From Albula goreensis (lineage: Eukaryota; Chordata; Actinopteri; Albuliformes; Albulidae): a stretch of 64,000 nt of DNA. The DNA lies in the NCBI GenBank assembly GCA_022829145.1, contig CM040741.1:62061047-62125046 (forward strand), given 5' to 3'. Under the pieces are notes generated by a model that made no database searches, was not told the origin of the DNA, and saw only the letters and a program-made list of their open reading frames with translations. The position numbers were made by a program, and so were the translations under genes. Of the stretch, positions 40,201-52,384 are shown one piece after another (positions within the stretch are counted from its first letter, which is position 1; each line of letters begins with the position of its first letter).

Positions 40201-43200
40201 ACATAAAATCTACATCTGACTCTAACTTTAACTCCAAGGACGTTTTCCATTCGGTTAATGCCTTTTAGCATTGCCAATTCTTGCTAATACCAATTCTTGG
40301 CAGTGGATGGCTCGGGAAAATAAGTTCAATGCAGTTGGAGTGCTGGGTCTCCTTGCACACTGTCAGAATCGGAGTGCAAAGGCCACAACCTTTGAGCGGG
40401 AGTGAGCACAAAGCCCCATTCACACAGCCACTTGCCAAGCCTAACAGTAAAAAAAAATCTCTCCAGTTTGGCACAAGGATGCCAAGTCAGCGCGAATCTC
40501 AAGGAGCACTCAAACCTCTGTCATGCTGCACACAGCTCCACAACAAATTTGGACTCTTCCCATTGTGTGTTTTTTTTTTTATGGCTGTTATTTGAGCTGA
40601 CAGTGCAGACCACTAGCTCATTGGCACATGTTGAGAGCAGGCACAGATCACAGATCAGCCACCCTTTGTATCTTTGGGAAGGGCTGTCCATGGTCACAGA
40701 TGATGAGATTAACTCAGAGTAGTGGACTTAGGAAGTATCCATTCTCCATCCAAAAAAGGTGTCTCTCTCCCAAGCTAGGGGTCTGTTTATGAGTTTACTA
40801 GTGTTTTTAATGGAGGAAAAAAAACACCCTTTCAAAGCAAAAACTGGGCGCCTCATTCTGCTTCCACTACAAACTGTGGTTTGATGGTCACAACAATAAA
40901 TTATAACACAGAATGTCTTTCCCATCAAATTTGAGACGTGCGAAAACAATTCTAATATGCTGCTTTCACTTTGGGTCTTGAGTAGTAAAAGTGCTTTATT
41001 CCTGCAAGCAGTTGGTTAACATAAGTTACACCCACCCAATACCCAGCACAGCTGAATCAACACATTTCATGTCTTTTTGTTTAAAATAAGGGTTTACACT
41101 TGTGTTATATACAATGGCTAAAGCTTAAAACAATATGACCGATGCTGTATTTAAAAAGCTTGGCTTTGGGAAAAAATCCCCTTTTTTCCACAGAGTTAAC
41201 ACAGACGTCTGTGACACTTGAGGCCACAGAACAAAATCCTCCCTTTCTCAATGTTAAACACATTTCAGTGAAAGCCAGCATTGAATTATATACTGAGTCG
41301 TCCTGTGATCCCATTTGATACAACGTGCTTTTCTGAGAATTAGTCTGTCTGGCACCAACAAGGCTACCTCATATAGTCATTGCAAAGGTTTGTTCCCTCT
41401 TAATGTGCCCAACGGCCAAAGGTAATAAAGGTCAGTGGTAAAATAGAGTCAGGAAACCTTAGCCTGTTGAGCACACAAAACTCTGGGTGATATTCAACCC
41501 ACACCGTGACAACCACTTTGATCTCTTTATGAACAAGATGGAGAGTTTCATATGTCATTTGGCATTCTTTCCTACATACTTCAGTTGAGCTATTTGCTGT
41601 CCTGGTATGGTCTTTTTCAACAACATGTTTTTTTTTCTTTACAAATAAAACCTCTTTCTTGATAAGTTAACTGAAATCTTTTGCAGATCACTGAAAGGAT
41701 AATACTTTAAGGAAATTTGATCTCAGATTTAATGTGGACCAGGGAATTGTCGTACCCAGTAAGCAAACTCTACCCGGTTATTTCCTGGTAAATGGGAGTT
41801 TTGAAGACCCCTCCGCCCCCATACTAAGTAACTTTGGCCTGTCGGTCCCATCATTCATTCTGACAGGAAAGACTGGTCCATTCTCACACGTTTTGACCCA
41901 GATCACACCCTACAGTCTTTCATCTTGTGGTATTCCATTCGGCTGTGTGTCACCAGGGGAAGTATCTGGTGCACAAGTAGCGTAAGGACATCCTGCCACT
42001 CCTCCCCCCATACCTTGTAACCCAAGACAGGACTTGGAACACACCAATATATCTGTACAATCTCGCATAGCTTCCTGTTCCATCCTTGAGTTGACGTTAC
42101 ATGACCTGCATTTCCAAAAACAAAAAAAAAAACCCAGGCCATACTATGACCTCAATTGTGCAAAAAAAAACCTGGTATAAGTTTGCCATATGACATTAGT
42201 GCCAACTTTATTTTTGTGAAACCACCTGGGACCCAAGATTCAATAATTTTGTGGGCAGGGGATGTGCTAACAATAGCAATGGTACCCAATTAAAAACTGA
42301 GCCTCAGATTAAGATGTATGAGTCATTAATTAAAAAATAACAAATACACTCATTCCAAGACATTATGTCATTAAGTCAGTGATGCTGCTAAAATGAGCAA
42401 ACCATTAATAATGAGGGGTTCTAATATAATTATTCAAGAAATTGATTTTATGCGTACAAATATTGGCAGGATGATTTGTCGAGAAAACAGAGCCACAGCG
42501 TACTGACTGAAAGCTCTTGATATTACATTGATCAAAGTTCAGACAGAGACTTTGCTCCAACAAGAACATGGAATCACTTGCTGAAAGTCAATTTAATACA
42601 GTTAAGCTTTCGAGAACAAAGCCTGGGTAGACTGCACTCAAAGCAAAAGCAAGACGACTCTTTTTTATATAAAAAGGGAAAAAGAACTGAAGTCAATGCA
42701 GTAACCTTCTTGTCAACTGACACACAGCTGGGACAGATCGCTGTCTCTCATCTGCAATGTTGTTCAGTATGTCCAGATTTTTTGGGACAATTTTTTTTTT
42801 GCTAAAGCAAACACTGAAGGAGGGAATGAGTTGGAACGTAGAGGGGTTTAATGTACCGCAGGCCGTCCCTTGTGTTTCAGATGCACTGTGATGCAATCTG
42901 CACCGAATGACATTAGGTGTATATGTACAGTACTAATATTTCCTTTGCAGTACACACAATTCTGAATGGTATTTGTTAGCCCAGGGCAGCAATTGTTTCA
43001 CAATAACAACGACTGCAATAAAGGTGCCAAGGTAGGAATGTACTGTACTCTCTGTCCTGGCCAGCGCAGTGCTGACATATCTTGAGCTCTTCGCCTGATT
43101 CAAATCAGCGCTCTTAAACGGGTAGATGAAATCAAAGAAATCAAGCCAAAACCCAAAATCTGATCTGATGCAGAGATTAGTTATTGTAATGGGACAGTGG

Positions 43201-44912
43201 GAAATCTGAACAAAACAAAACTGACATCATCATAGCAAGGAGACTGTGCTTAAAAAAATGTAATGTCAGAATGAAGATGAACACTCCAGTTTCTCCAGAC
43301 ATCATTAAAATCTCCTAATTGACACGGTTTTTCCCCCCTGTATTTAGAAGTCTGTGAGCTACAGCTTGATATTGAAACAAAAACCTGCTAGTCTGCATTT
43401 CAACCTGGTGGTGCATGCACAAGTATTTCAAAAAACTTTGCTCTTATATAATCTATCACCTGCACAGGAAATTTACAGGAATCCAGAGCAGAGAGCAGGT
43501 GGGGTTTGAGGTTAGAGGTTAAATGAGGATTGACATTTACTGAAGTAGTATGACATGGTGCAAGGAGTATACCCTGCATAAAAAAATGCTAATGCCAATT
43601 ACTGTTTCCAAAGTGCTGTGACTGTCCTGCAAAAAAAAGTGTTTATTAAATACCAAATCAATTTAATTCCATGCAAAATAGTTTATATTCAGCACTGTAT
43701 TTCAGAGGCATGAAAATTGCAGACAGAGCGTCCATTTCAGACTGGCCTATGCTCCTAGTGACTGAAAGTGTGTTTCTTATTCAGTGGCATTCCAAGTCTT
43801 TCATTCTAGTGAAACTTTCTCATTCTTTCCAAGGAGTTATGTCAACACTTTGGCCTTATAAGCGTCGTATGAGCCTGGTTCCTCAGGAAGGTTGAGTCAT
43901 TCAGCGTTGTCTCGACCACCCTGGCTGAAAGGGGCTTCTTGTGAGAAAATGTGACAACTCAGGAAACCACTCCTGGTCCTCAAGCTAGCAATTCTCATAG
44001 CATTTCCATCATTTCCAACGCTAACATTCGCTAATATGTAATGGTCCAATATAAAGGAGGAGAAGTTCTGAATGGGAATTACTTCCACTTTAATAAAAAA
44101 ATGTAACCTGTGGTTAACAGTTAAGGCATATTTTTGGCTGTGCTCATTTTTTTTAAATAAACAGACGTGTCTTTGATTAAACCTAAACATTCTTGCTGGC
44201 AATGGTCCCAGAGCGCGGGAGCCGGTTGGGGTGAGTAAGCTCCGGAGGGCAGGGAGTGATTTCCAGTGCTTTTCTATTCACAGCATCTCCACATCGACAG
44301 ATTGTGCATCTGCTTGAACCCATTCGGCGTACTGTCAGTGTTCCGTGACCGCTCCGGGACAAGATGTGATAACCGACGCTGTGGTGCGCTGTACACCTTT
44401 CAGTTCACACATAAACGATGATGTGAAAATTACACCGACAAAACAAGTTGCCTAACATTTGAAACTCATTTCAAAGAAAAGAGGACAGAATGTTTTGCCT
44501 CAGAATATAAATTAGTATGTAGAAACATGTATGAATGGCATACTGAAAATGAAGCGTTAAAAATATAATCTGCTGGAGTGGTGCAGTGGAATTTGACATC
44601 TGCTTTGCCAACAAGCAATCACACAACATTAGGTAAATGGGCTTGCAACCAGAAGGTTTAGAGAAGTTTCCTATATCAGAGACAGCTGTTATAACTGTGA
44701 GCAAAATGCTTCCCTCAAATTGTTCCAAAAAGTTACAATGCAAATCATTATACTGTAATTGAAATAGAACATAAAACCGGATATGGTACATGTTGAAGTT
44801 GCCTTTGCGAAGAATCTACTAAACAAATAATACTATTTGTACAGTAAAATTGCGATTAAGTGATGACAGTATTAGTTGTTGTCCATATGTCTATGACTCC
44901 ATAAAAATTTGG
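34216..44912. other. Gene desert, segment 4
   Basis: No gene or transposon recognised between the two MITE copies. Small features are a CT-rich tract (35886-35928), an 18-base palindrome (caaggttg-ca-caaccttg) at 36565-36582, and a doubled ccccgtata around a TA run at 38254-38281. Confidence 0.6.
35886..35928. repeat. CT-rich simple repeat
   Basis: Imperfect tctc/ccctt tract, pure pyrimidine apart from a few G. Confidence 0.75.
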
Positions 44913-45078
44913 GTTGGGATTGAATCAACATGTGTCCTTAACTATGACTATAAATTATGTGCAAGTGTTCAGTTTTATCTTGACAGACACATTTTGCTGA
45001 ATTCAGTGAAATGATAATTAACTCGCCTGCATGACACTCATTATTCAGTTGTATGTAAAAGTTAAGGGCAGATGTTGT
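44913..45078. mobile_element. MITE, copy 2 of the family at 34022-34215, right tip lost
   Basis: Starts gttgggattgaatcaacatg, then tgtccttaac, and aligns with copy 1 through acactcatt-ttcagttgta and aaaagttaagg. The right inverted repeat follows the expected sequence as far as agatgttg. Its last roughly ten bases are missing, and the A/GAA tract at 45079-45139 begins there. Confidence 0.7.
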
Positions 45079-45139
45079 AAAAAAAAAAAAAAAAGAAGAA
45101 GAAGAAGAAGAAAAAAAAGAAAAATGAAAAAAAAAAAAA
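45079..45139. repeat. Poly-A / GAA purine tract
   Basis: About 60 bases of A runs with a (GAA)n core, pure purine except for one T. It adjoins the truncated end of the MITE at 44913-45078. Such tracts can form triplex DNA. Confidence 0.95.
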
Positions 45140-45182
45140 CTTTGTTGCCTGCAAAGTCGATGCAGAATTAACGCACGGGCTG

Positions 45183-45195
45183 TGACCTGTGACCT
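45183..45195 (-). promoter_or_regulatory. Perfect DR1 nuclear-receptor element
   Basis: TGACCT-G-TGACCT, i.e. AGGTCA-C-AGGTCA on the minus strand. This is the ideal site for RXR heterodimers, HNF4 or COUP-TF. It begins a GC-richer island (about 45160-45480). Binding is inferred. Confidence 0.35.
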
Positions 45196-47938
45196 TTAAA
45201 TCCCCTCTTTGAGGCTGTGAGGAGAACATCTGGAACGCGTTGCGTCCACCGGGGGGACCGCTCTGAGCTTGCTTCACCAGCACGCACACACGGAACATGC
45301 CGCATTCTTAAACAGACCGAGTCACCGCTTCATTCACATTTCACCCAACGCGTTTCCCCGTCACAAAAACATTACTGTTTATAACTGTATTAAACATACA
45401 TCGCAGCCTTGCTAGCGTTTTCCCCCTCGCCTCTCATGCGAACGGGACGCAACCGTGGTGGGGGCAGCGTGTACACTCACTGAAGCATGGGACTTCTGAG
45501 TGGGGCTTGGCTTCTCCTCAAGATACAAAATGTACTTGAACTAATTCCAGCAGAAGTTAACTTCAGGGCAGCGCGCGTTTATCGTCCTCCCGCATTCCCT
45601 GCACACAGAAGAGCAGTGTCAGTTGCAGGGCCGTTAAACTCCTTCACGGCCCCCTTTCTGTGGTACATATTTGCACCACCATAACAGACAACACACGCAG
45701 AGAATTCTTTGGCCTTGACTTGGCTACACCTCCATAAAATATAACACGAAGCAAAACAGAATGCAGCCCAGCAGCCTCTACCACATCTACCCTTTATTGT
45801 TGATTGTCACACGATTTATGGCTACAATTGTTTAATGTATTCATTAATAAAATATGTTTTTTCATTCCAATGTTTTGATTTCCAAGTATCTCCAGTGATC
45901 TTTTAAAATAGGTATTTATTTGTATGTGTTCAGCAATAAAAAAAAAGGAAAATTTTCAAGTTATCTTCTCTTGTTATTTTCAATTTGATTGGCTAAAACA
46001 TAAAACCAACAAACTAAATTAACTGAAACACTGTCTTAGGATAATAAATATGAAGCCTGGGGTTGGTGGTTTGTTTACCTTTTTGTGCAGAATCCAATCC
46101 AATCCATGGCTGCCATATTGAGTGACCTTCTGTTTTCAAACATCCTTTTGTGTCTTAAAGTGATGCCATGTTTTACAAAAGGTTCTGGAAAAAGACCCAC
46201 AGAATGCATCCACATGTGTGTTAGCCTGGATAATCATAATTGTACCAAATTTCACAAAGTTCTACCACCTATAGAGCTGGGTCTTCCAATAATCTCATGC
46301 TTACCATTCAAAGCCCTGTTTGATGGTTTTCTATATGAGATGGCAGTACCCAGCGTCGGAGATAAAGATGTATCCAGAAAAGGCTTTGAAGATTATCATG
46401 AAGACCATCCCAATAGCATGATGAAAGCAGAAAGCTGGGACTGGACTATGACAGAAACCTGGGCTGTGCGCAATGACTGACAGGACAAACAGAGGGTAGC
46501 AGGTTAGAACGACGCCACACATAAACACATTCAATACCTGTGATAAGATGGCATGTTTTGTACTATATATCTGGGAGGACTTGCTTTTACTCCAAAAGAA
46601 GATATCATACTGTTATTTGTACCCATATGTGTTTCTGCAATGTCAAGTAAAATTTCATTTTCAACAGCGCGCTGTATGTCCCAAAGGAAGTACAGCACTG
46701 TAAAATGTTGTGGTATCTCAACAAAAGTTGTCATAGTTACATTGCTCATACACAAAAAATAAATATTTTCTTTATATGTGTGTGAAAATTCCATTTCCAA
46801 AATCTGTGTCTGCATACCACATTAGACCTATTGATATTCCAAGTGCTCCCAAGTTTAAAACTAAACTTTCAGCAATACTTTTCACAGAAACTACACAAGA
46901 CTCTACAGCAGAGCTTCCTCCACATGTACATTTAGCTTGTGTCATTTTTTTTTTTCATTTTACCACCCCAGATCAATGTAGCCCTCAGGTGGTTAAATTA
47001 ATCTTGGCCAGTACCAGCTCAGCAAAAATGGTGTATAACACAGGTTTGAAGGTATTGTATAGACATGGTCTCCAGCTATAAGACTATTTGTTCAAACTGC
47101 TGAAAAACTTCCTCCTCACATAGCATACAGCAGGTTTTAGATATAAGAAAAGAGAAGGTAAGTGTATTTTCCACATCTACAGCATGCTGTACGTTCATAT
47201 GGGATCAGAACTATGACTGTACACAGCACGACTATTCAAACAATAACAGCGGATCCTTCATGAAGCATAGTGTCTGTAGATACAGAAAGCAGTCAGAGTG
47301 TAGCTGCAGCTCCTACTGTCCATGTCAATTCAGCGTGGTCAGAAGTATCTCTCACAACCCCACATTCAACCAGTGACTATTCGGAGGCCTGTCTTTACGT
47401 TTTTAAATGTTGTTTTCCTCCATCCACACGTCCCTCATTTATGAACGCCGTGCAGCTCCCACATCCACCTTTACATCTGCTGTGCTCTGGATCAGTGCAA
47501 GGCAACTGAACCACTGACCAGGGCAGAGGACAGGGCTCAGAGAGCCTGGGGCCTCTCTCCTGCCTCAGTCATTAATGACGGATAATGCCATGATCCGATC
47601 GCATCTGTTACAGTAAATATTTTCAGTGTCCTCAGGTACGCTTACGTTGTCCAGTTTTACAAACAGACAAAGCAGATTTTCTTTGCTTGCCAATTCAGAG
47701 TCAAGGGGACATTGTTTTCCACTTATTTCCTCACAAACATTTAACATTTTTTGGGGCAACTCATTGTTCTAAAGGCATCTGAAAACACCCAATTGCTTCT
47801 ACCACTATCAATCTGTGAGACAACTTCTCTGTTTGCAAAGAATTGTTGTTCTTTATTACATGAGTTCTGCTTTTATGATTTTATCTTTATTAGTTCTGTG
47901 TAACAGTGCTTCCTTGGTTATGATTGCATATAGAAAAT

Positions 47939-47990
47939 ATGTATATATATATATATGTTTTTATATATATATATACATACATATATAAAA

Positions 47991-48075
<85 letters not shown>
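47939..48075. repeat. AT-rich tract and (TG)n microsatellite
   Basis: An alternating TA segment (47939-47990) is followed by about 41 uninterrupted TG dinucleotides (47994-48075). This is the longest perfect microsatellite in the window. Confidence 0.97.
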
Positions 48076-48077
<2 letters not shown>

Positions 48078-50606
48078 ACATGCATTGTTAAAAATATAAC
48101 TTTATTGGTTGTTCAATGGCCTTATGTCACATGACATTTATTGATTACTTCTTCGAGTTTAATCTGATAGTATAGATCACATAAAATATAATATACAGGT
48201 TGACTTTCTTAAGCCTTGAAGAAACTCTATTGACCATGCACTCATCAAACAGCACTATAAAGTGTGCTGAACGGCATCACTGATATGTCCAGTGGAACAT
48301 GGGCTGTCCATCACTTTCATGATTTATTGTCTGAACTTCAGAATATTTCACTCTGCCACCATGGATTTGTTTGCCCCTGTTTTATTAACCTCTAAATTTA
48401 TTATTCATAACTGTTTTATTTTAATATAAAAATTATGATGGAAGCCATAGAGAGGTTTGTCAGGGTGATGGACAAGGTGAGCTTAAAGGACAGATATGTA
48501 AAGCAGTGTGCAGCTGCGCCAGTGTTAGGCACTGTACAATAATGAGTAATGGCCATGGGGGTGGGGGAGGGGAAAGGGGGATATGGGATGGGGTGACGTG
48601 GCTTTAATTTAAAACTGTCCGTTCCGTAATGGCGAGCGTTATTGATGGCAGGAATAAACTGAAGGCAGTAATAACTGAGAGGCTCTTTTACCATACGTAT
48701 CAATAGGCCACGTCATATAAACCCTATTTTTTTAACACTGCCTTCACTCTGATTACTTTCGGGAGAGCAGAGAAGAGAGTGTACAGTAAGGCTTGTGTGC
48801 GAGATATGCGTTTAATGTGTATCACATTAAAACAGAAGGCTCTCGCTTACAATGATCTTTTTAAAGTGCATTCGTGTTTACTATTTCCGTGTAAAAACCA
48901 TATAACCAGCGATTGTCGTGTCAAGGTTGTGTTTTGACCTTGGTAAGGTATTTAAATGGTAATGTATTTATAAATTTGGTGAATTAAAGAGATGTCCCGG
49001 ACTTATAGGAACATCCCAACCCATATTTGTTGGGTTTTGATCAAAAGTAGCATGATTTTCTGATACAGTAAACCTGTTGATATAAATAGCCCTCGACATA
49101 AGTATGCGATTGTCGAAGGCCATTTAGAAGGACACTAAAGAAGCTCCCAAAGTATAAACAAGCATATACCAGGGGAGGACTTTTTTCACAAACACACTAA
49201 ACCAACAGAAAAATGAAAATGCCGTCTTCAAAAAGGGAACCGACTCTACTCTCGTCAAACAACCTTGGCGATAAGACAAACCCAAACAAACTTTCCCGGA
49301 CTGTGGGAAATTTTTCCTCTTGGCAACAGCTAACGACGACGGTTCAGCACAGCGCCTATTATTATATTTGCTTGTTTACCCGTTCAGAGGGGCCTGTTCC
49401 CCGATGGATTCTGCTTCTTTCAAGGTGGCGGCCTCTGCCAAAGTAAAGAGGACGAATATAGCTGTGCACCATGCCAGAAACACACCAAATATCCTCCTTT
49501 TGGGGGGATTTTGGAGAAGGTTGTCAAGATTATTTAAATTTGGGAAAGATTAAGGGCTCCCGCTGCCTCGTCGCCCCCACGAGCGCTTTGCTCATTGATG
49601 TCTAATTGAGCGATTTAGGTCAGGAGAGTCCTGCTGTCTAGTCTTTGTGTTAAACCCTGCAATGCAAGACCTTGGGCAGCACTCAGACTGGACTGACAGT
49701 TGATGCACTGTCCTCAATACCCAATACAGTTTTCTGCCCCATTAAATTGGGCCATTTTTTAAATATTTTAAGAGGATTTGATTTTTTTTTTTTTTTGCTT
49801 AGTAATACTGAAGTGTGGGTGGTGTAAAATCTACATTATCACGACTTCCTGACGTGGGCTGGACTGTATCAGGAAATATACTCTTGGGTCTCACTGCTTG
49901 ACTTTCATATTTACATGATATTTTGACAGGGGTGTTTAATTCATTAACACTGTACTACCATTGCAGTGTTATGCCACTTTATTTAAATTATATATTGTAC
50001 ATAGGTAAATAGCACTAGATTGCAATGCCTGGACTACCATTGTGTATTTCAGAAAGATAATTTTCTACAATGTTTTCTGAACAGAGAGAAAGTACTCAAT
50101 CTTAAATTATATTTGATATATTCGTATGTGGATTTGAGTAATCATTAGCTTTGTCCCTCCTGGAAGCGCTGGCTGTATAAGGGTACCCTAATCTCCTCAG
50201 AATCATTTCTATTTATATAATGTGTGTCTCTTTAATCCCACTGACAAGAAATGGAGGTTGTGTAATAGGCCAACATGTGCAGCCAACAAAAAATATAAAT
50301 AAAATAAGAGGAACAGCATGGTAACACATTGCCACCTGCTGGCAAGAATATGTATTGCATGTTGCACAATTCAGCCATAAAGATCATTGACACAGAGAGC
50401 ACAATGGGGAGCTGTCAAGTGCAAAAACACAAAGAGATTTTTTCCCCCAAATGCCAGGGAATTTATAAACTAGCTTATATTTCATCACATGAATAGGGGA
50501 GTAGGCCTTTAGCCAGTACTGTTCGTATGTAGTTTGAATTTTAAATGTAAAACAAATCAGATCTACTGCATAAGTTGGCTCTCTCTGACAGCGCATAATT
50601 ACAGTC

Positions 50607-50614
50607 ATTTGCAT
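50607..50614 (+). promoter_or_regulatory. Octamer (POU) motif upstream of CD180
   Basis: Perfect ATTTGCAT about 1.8 kb before the CD180 start codon, at the left margin of a GC-richer segment (about 50590-50980) that also has a CACGTG E-box. OCT2 sites are common in B-cell genes, and CD180 is a B-cell gene in mammals. Function is inferred. Confidence 0.3.
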
Positions 50615-52384
50615 CTGTCACAGTAAACCTAGAAGACGCGCACCGGAATTCTTGAATAAATCTTCTCGAGTTGTTCCTGTTGAAATTCGAATGACCTTAT
50701 TCTGATATGCGCACGATGATTGATGGCTTCGGCCCGTCTGTCTGTGGGAAGAGCCACGTGTCCCTGGTCCGCTCACCAGCACCTAATTGGTTGCATATGG
50801 GACAGCGGAACTGCAGCGTCCTTGCGTTCCTAAAGAAGGCCTGAGCTCCCCAGTACCCTGCAATAAATCTGTCAGACACGATGATGCGACGGTTCCCCCA
50901 AGACCTTCGCAACAAAAGACGACACTGAATTGAGAACAGACACTCTTCCATCATGCATTCAGTATCATTGTTCTTCATTCGCGTAGATTATACCTTTTCA
51001 TTTAACCCGGTTTCGTCCCGTTGAAATGAAATCGGCTTCCGTAAGGGAGATCTGGTCAAGAACGCCAGTACATTTAGCTTTAGACAAGGCAATATAAAAG
51101 CATACATATAGAACACAGACAAGTGTTTTTGTGTGTTCCTTTCATCGAACATGTCACTTTTTCATGTATTTGTATATATTTTTCTCTTGGAAGACATTAG
51201 CCATTGTGAAAATAAAGTCAAGAAATTACTTCATATTTGGGCCTCCAAGGTGCATCTGTTTTTAATACTTTCTACACAACACATATATCAAGTATGTATT
51301 AGTAATATAGTCCACATGCCGATTTTGGTGTAATATGCTGCTAGCTGCTTTAGCTAATGTAGGGATTTTCTACTGCTGTCAAACACAACCATCAAACTAT
51401 GGAATTGGACACAAAAATATAAACCATTTAAAGCTGCACCACTGTCAACTGTAGAAATGTAACAAGTAACATAATAATATGTGTTATTTGTGAATACGTG
51501 GCTGACGACAACTGAATGAACTTTGTAAATGTAATTGGGTAAGACCGTTGAAGAATTTGCATAGTGGTTTAACACTTTTACCAAGCAGGGAATGAATGTG
51601 AAGTGACTGTTTGTCTTAATGTTTTTTTCTTAAAGTAAACAGGCATATCTGTACACTCAGGCAAAGGCAGTTTGTTCTGGTTATACATGTCAAACATAAG
51701 CTGTCAACAAAGCCCATAAAAAACCTTCTTTCAAAATGAAGCATGAAGCGCAGAACAACAGAAGCATGACATATTGTTCCGCTTGTGAAGAGTATTCATA
51801 TTGGTTTGAACATTTCATATCATATATAAACTTCATCCTATAGACCTTTTGGTATAAACTAATTTGAACTGTTTGAACTCTCGATTTGATTTGTTAATAC
51901 AAGAAGACCTGTATTTCAGAATATTTTGCCATACCAGTTGTAATCCACTCTCTTTTTCAACCTGACAAAGATTAATGACATGAACCCTTGAAAACAAAAA
52001 GTCTTCTTGAATCAACCTGCACTGATATTAAAGTTTAGCATTTAATTTACATTTTCTTTTTGAGAGACAAGAAAAAAGGTCCATGGACAAAGCATTTTTT
52101 TAAAAATATCACATATATTGTGGCTTTTGCATGCTGAATATATGACAAAATGTACATTCAAACATGTGCCACCATTGCAAAGGCCCTGAGTGGCACAGAA
52201 GGTGCTTTTCATGCCACAACAATGGAACAGTACTGCATTTACAGTAATTTCACCTCAGACAAATGAGACCTAAATTTCACACTTCTGCTTCCCCATAATT
52301 CTATTCAGATTCAGGTGTCAGGTTCTGTAATTCCTTTAGTTTTCTGAAAAAAGTAGAAGCACACATATTTGCACCAGGTCAACT

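Larger units (their letters stand above)
45140..52384. other. Region upstream of CD180
   Basis: No coding gene recognised. It holds a GC-richer island with a DR1 site (45160-45480), the large TG microsatellite (47939-48075), and two stretches (48720-48960 and 49560-49640) with homeobox-like attga/taattgag and inverted tcaaggt motifs. The octamer/E-box segment is at 50590-50980. The CD180 promoter should lie just before 52385, but no TATA box is evident. The 131-codon frame at 46085-46480 has no recognisable pattern. Confidence 0.55.

Noticed and set aside
46085-46480. 131-codon + strand open frame
   Set aside because: No family pattern, no good splice or promoter context, and composition like the flanking desert. 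Judged chance.
1-52384. PIK3R1 exons expected beyond the desert
   Set aside because: No frame resembles the SH3, RhoGAP or SH2 parts or the alternative first exons. PIK3R1, if present, lies outside the window.
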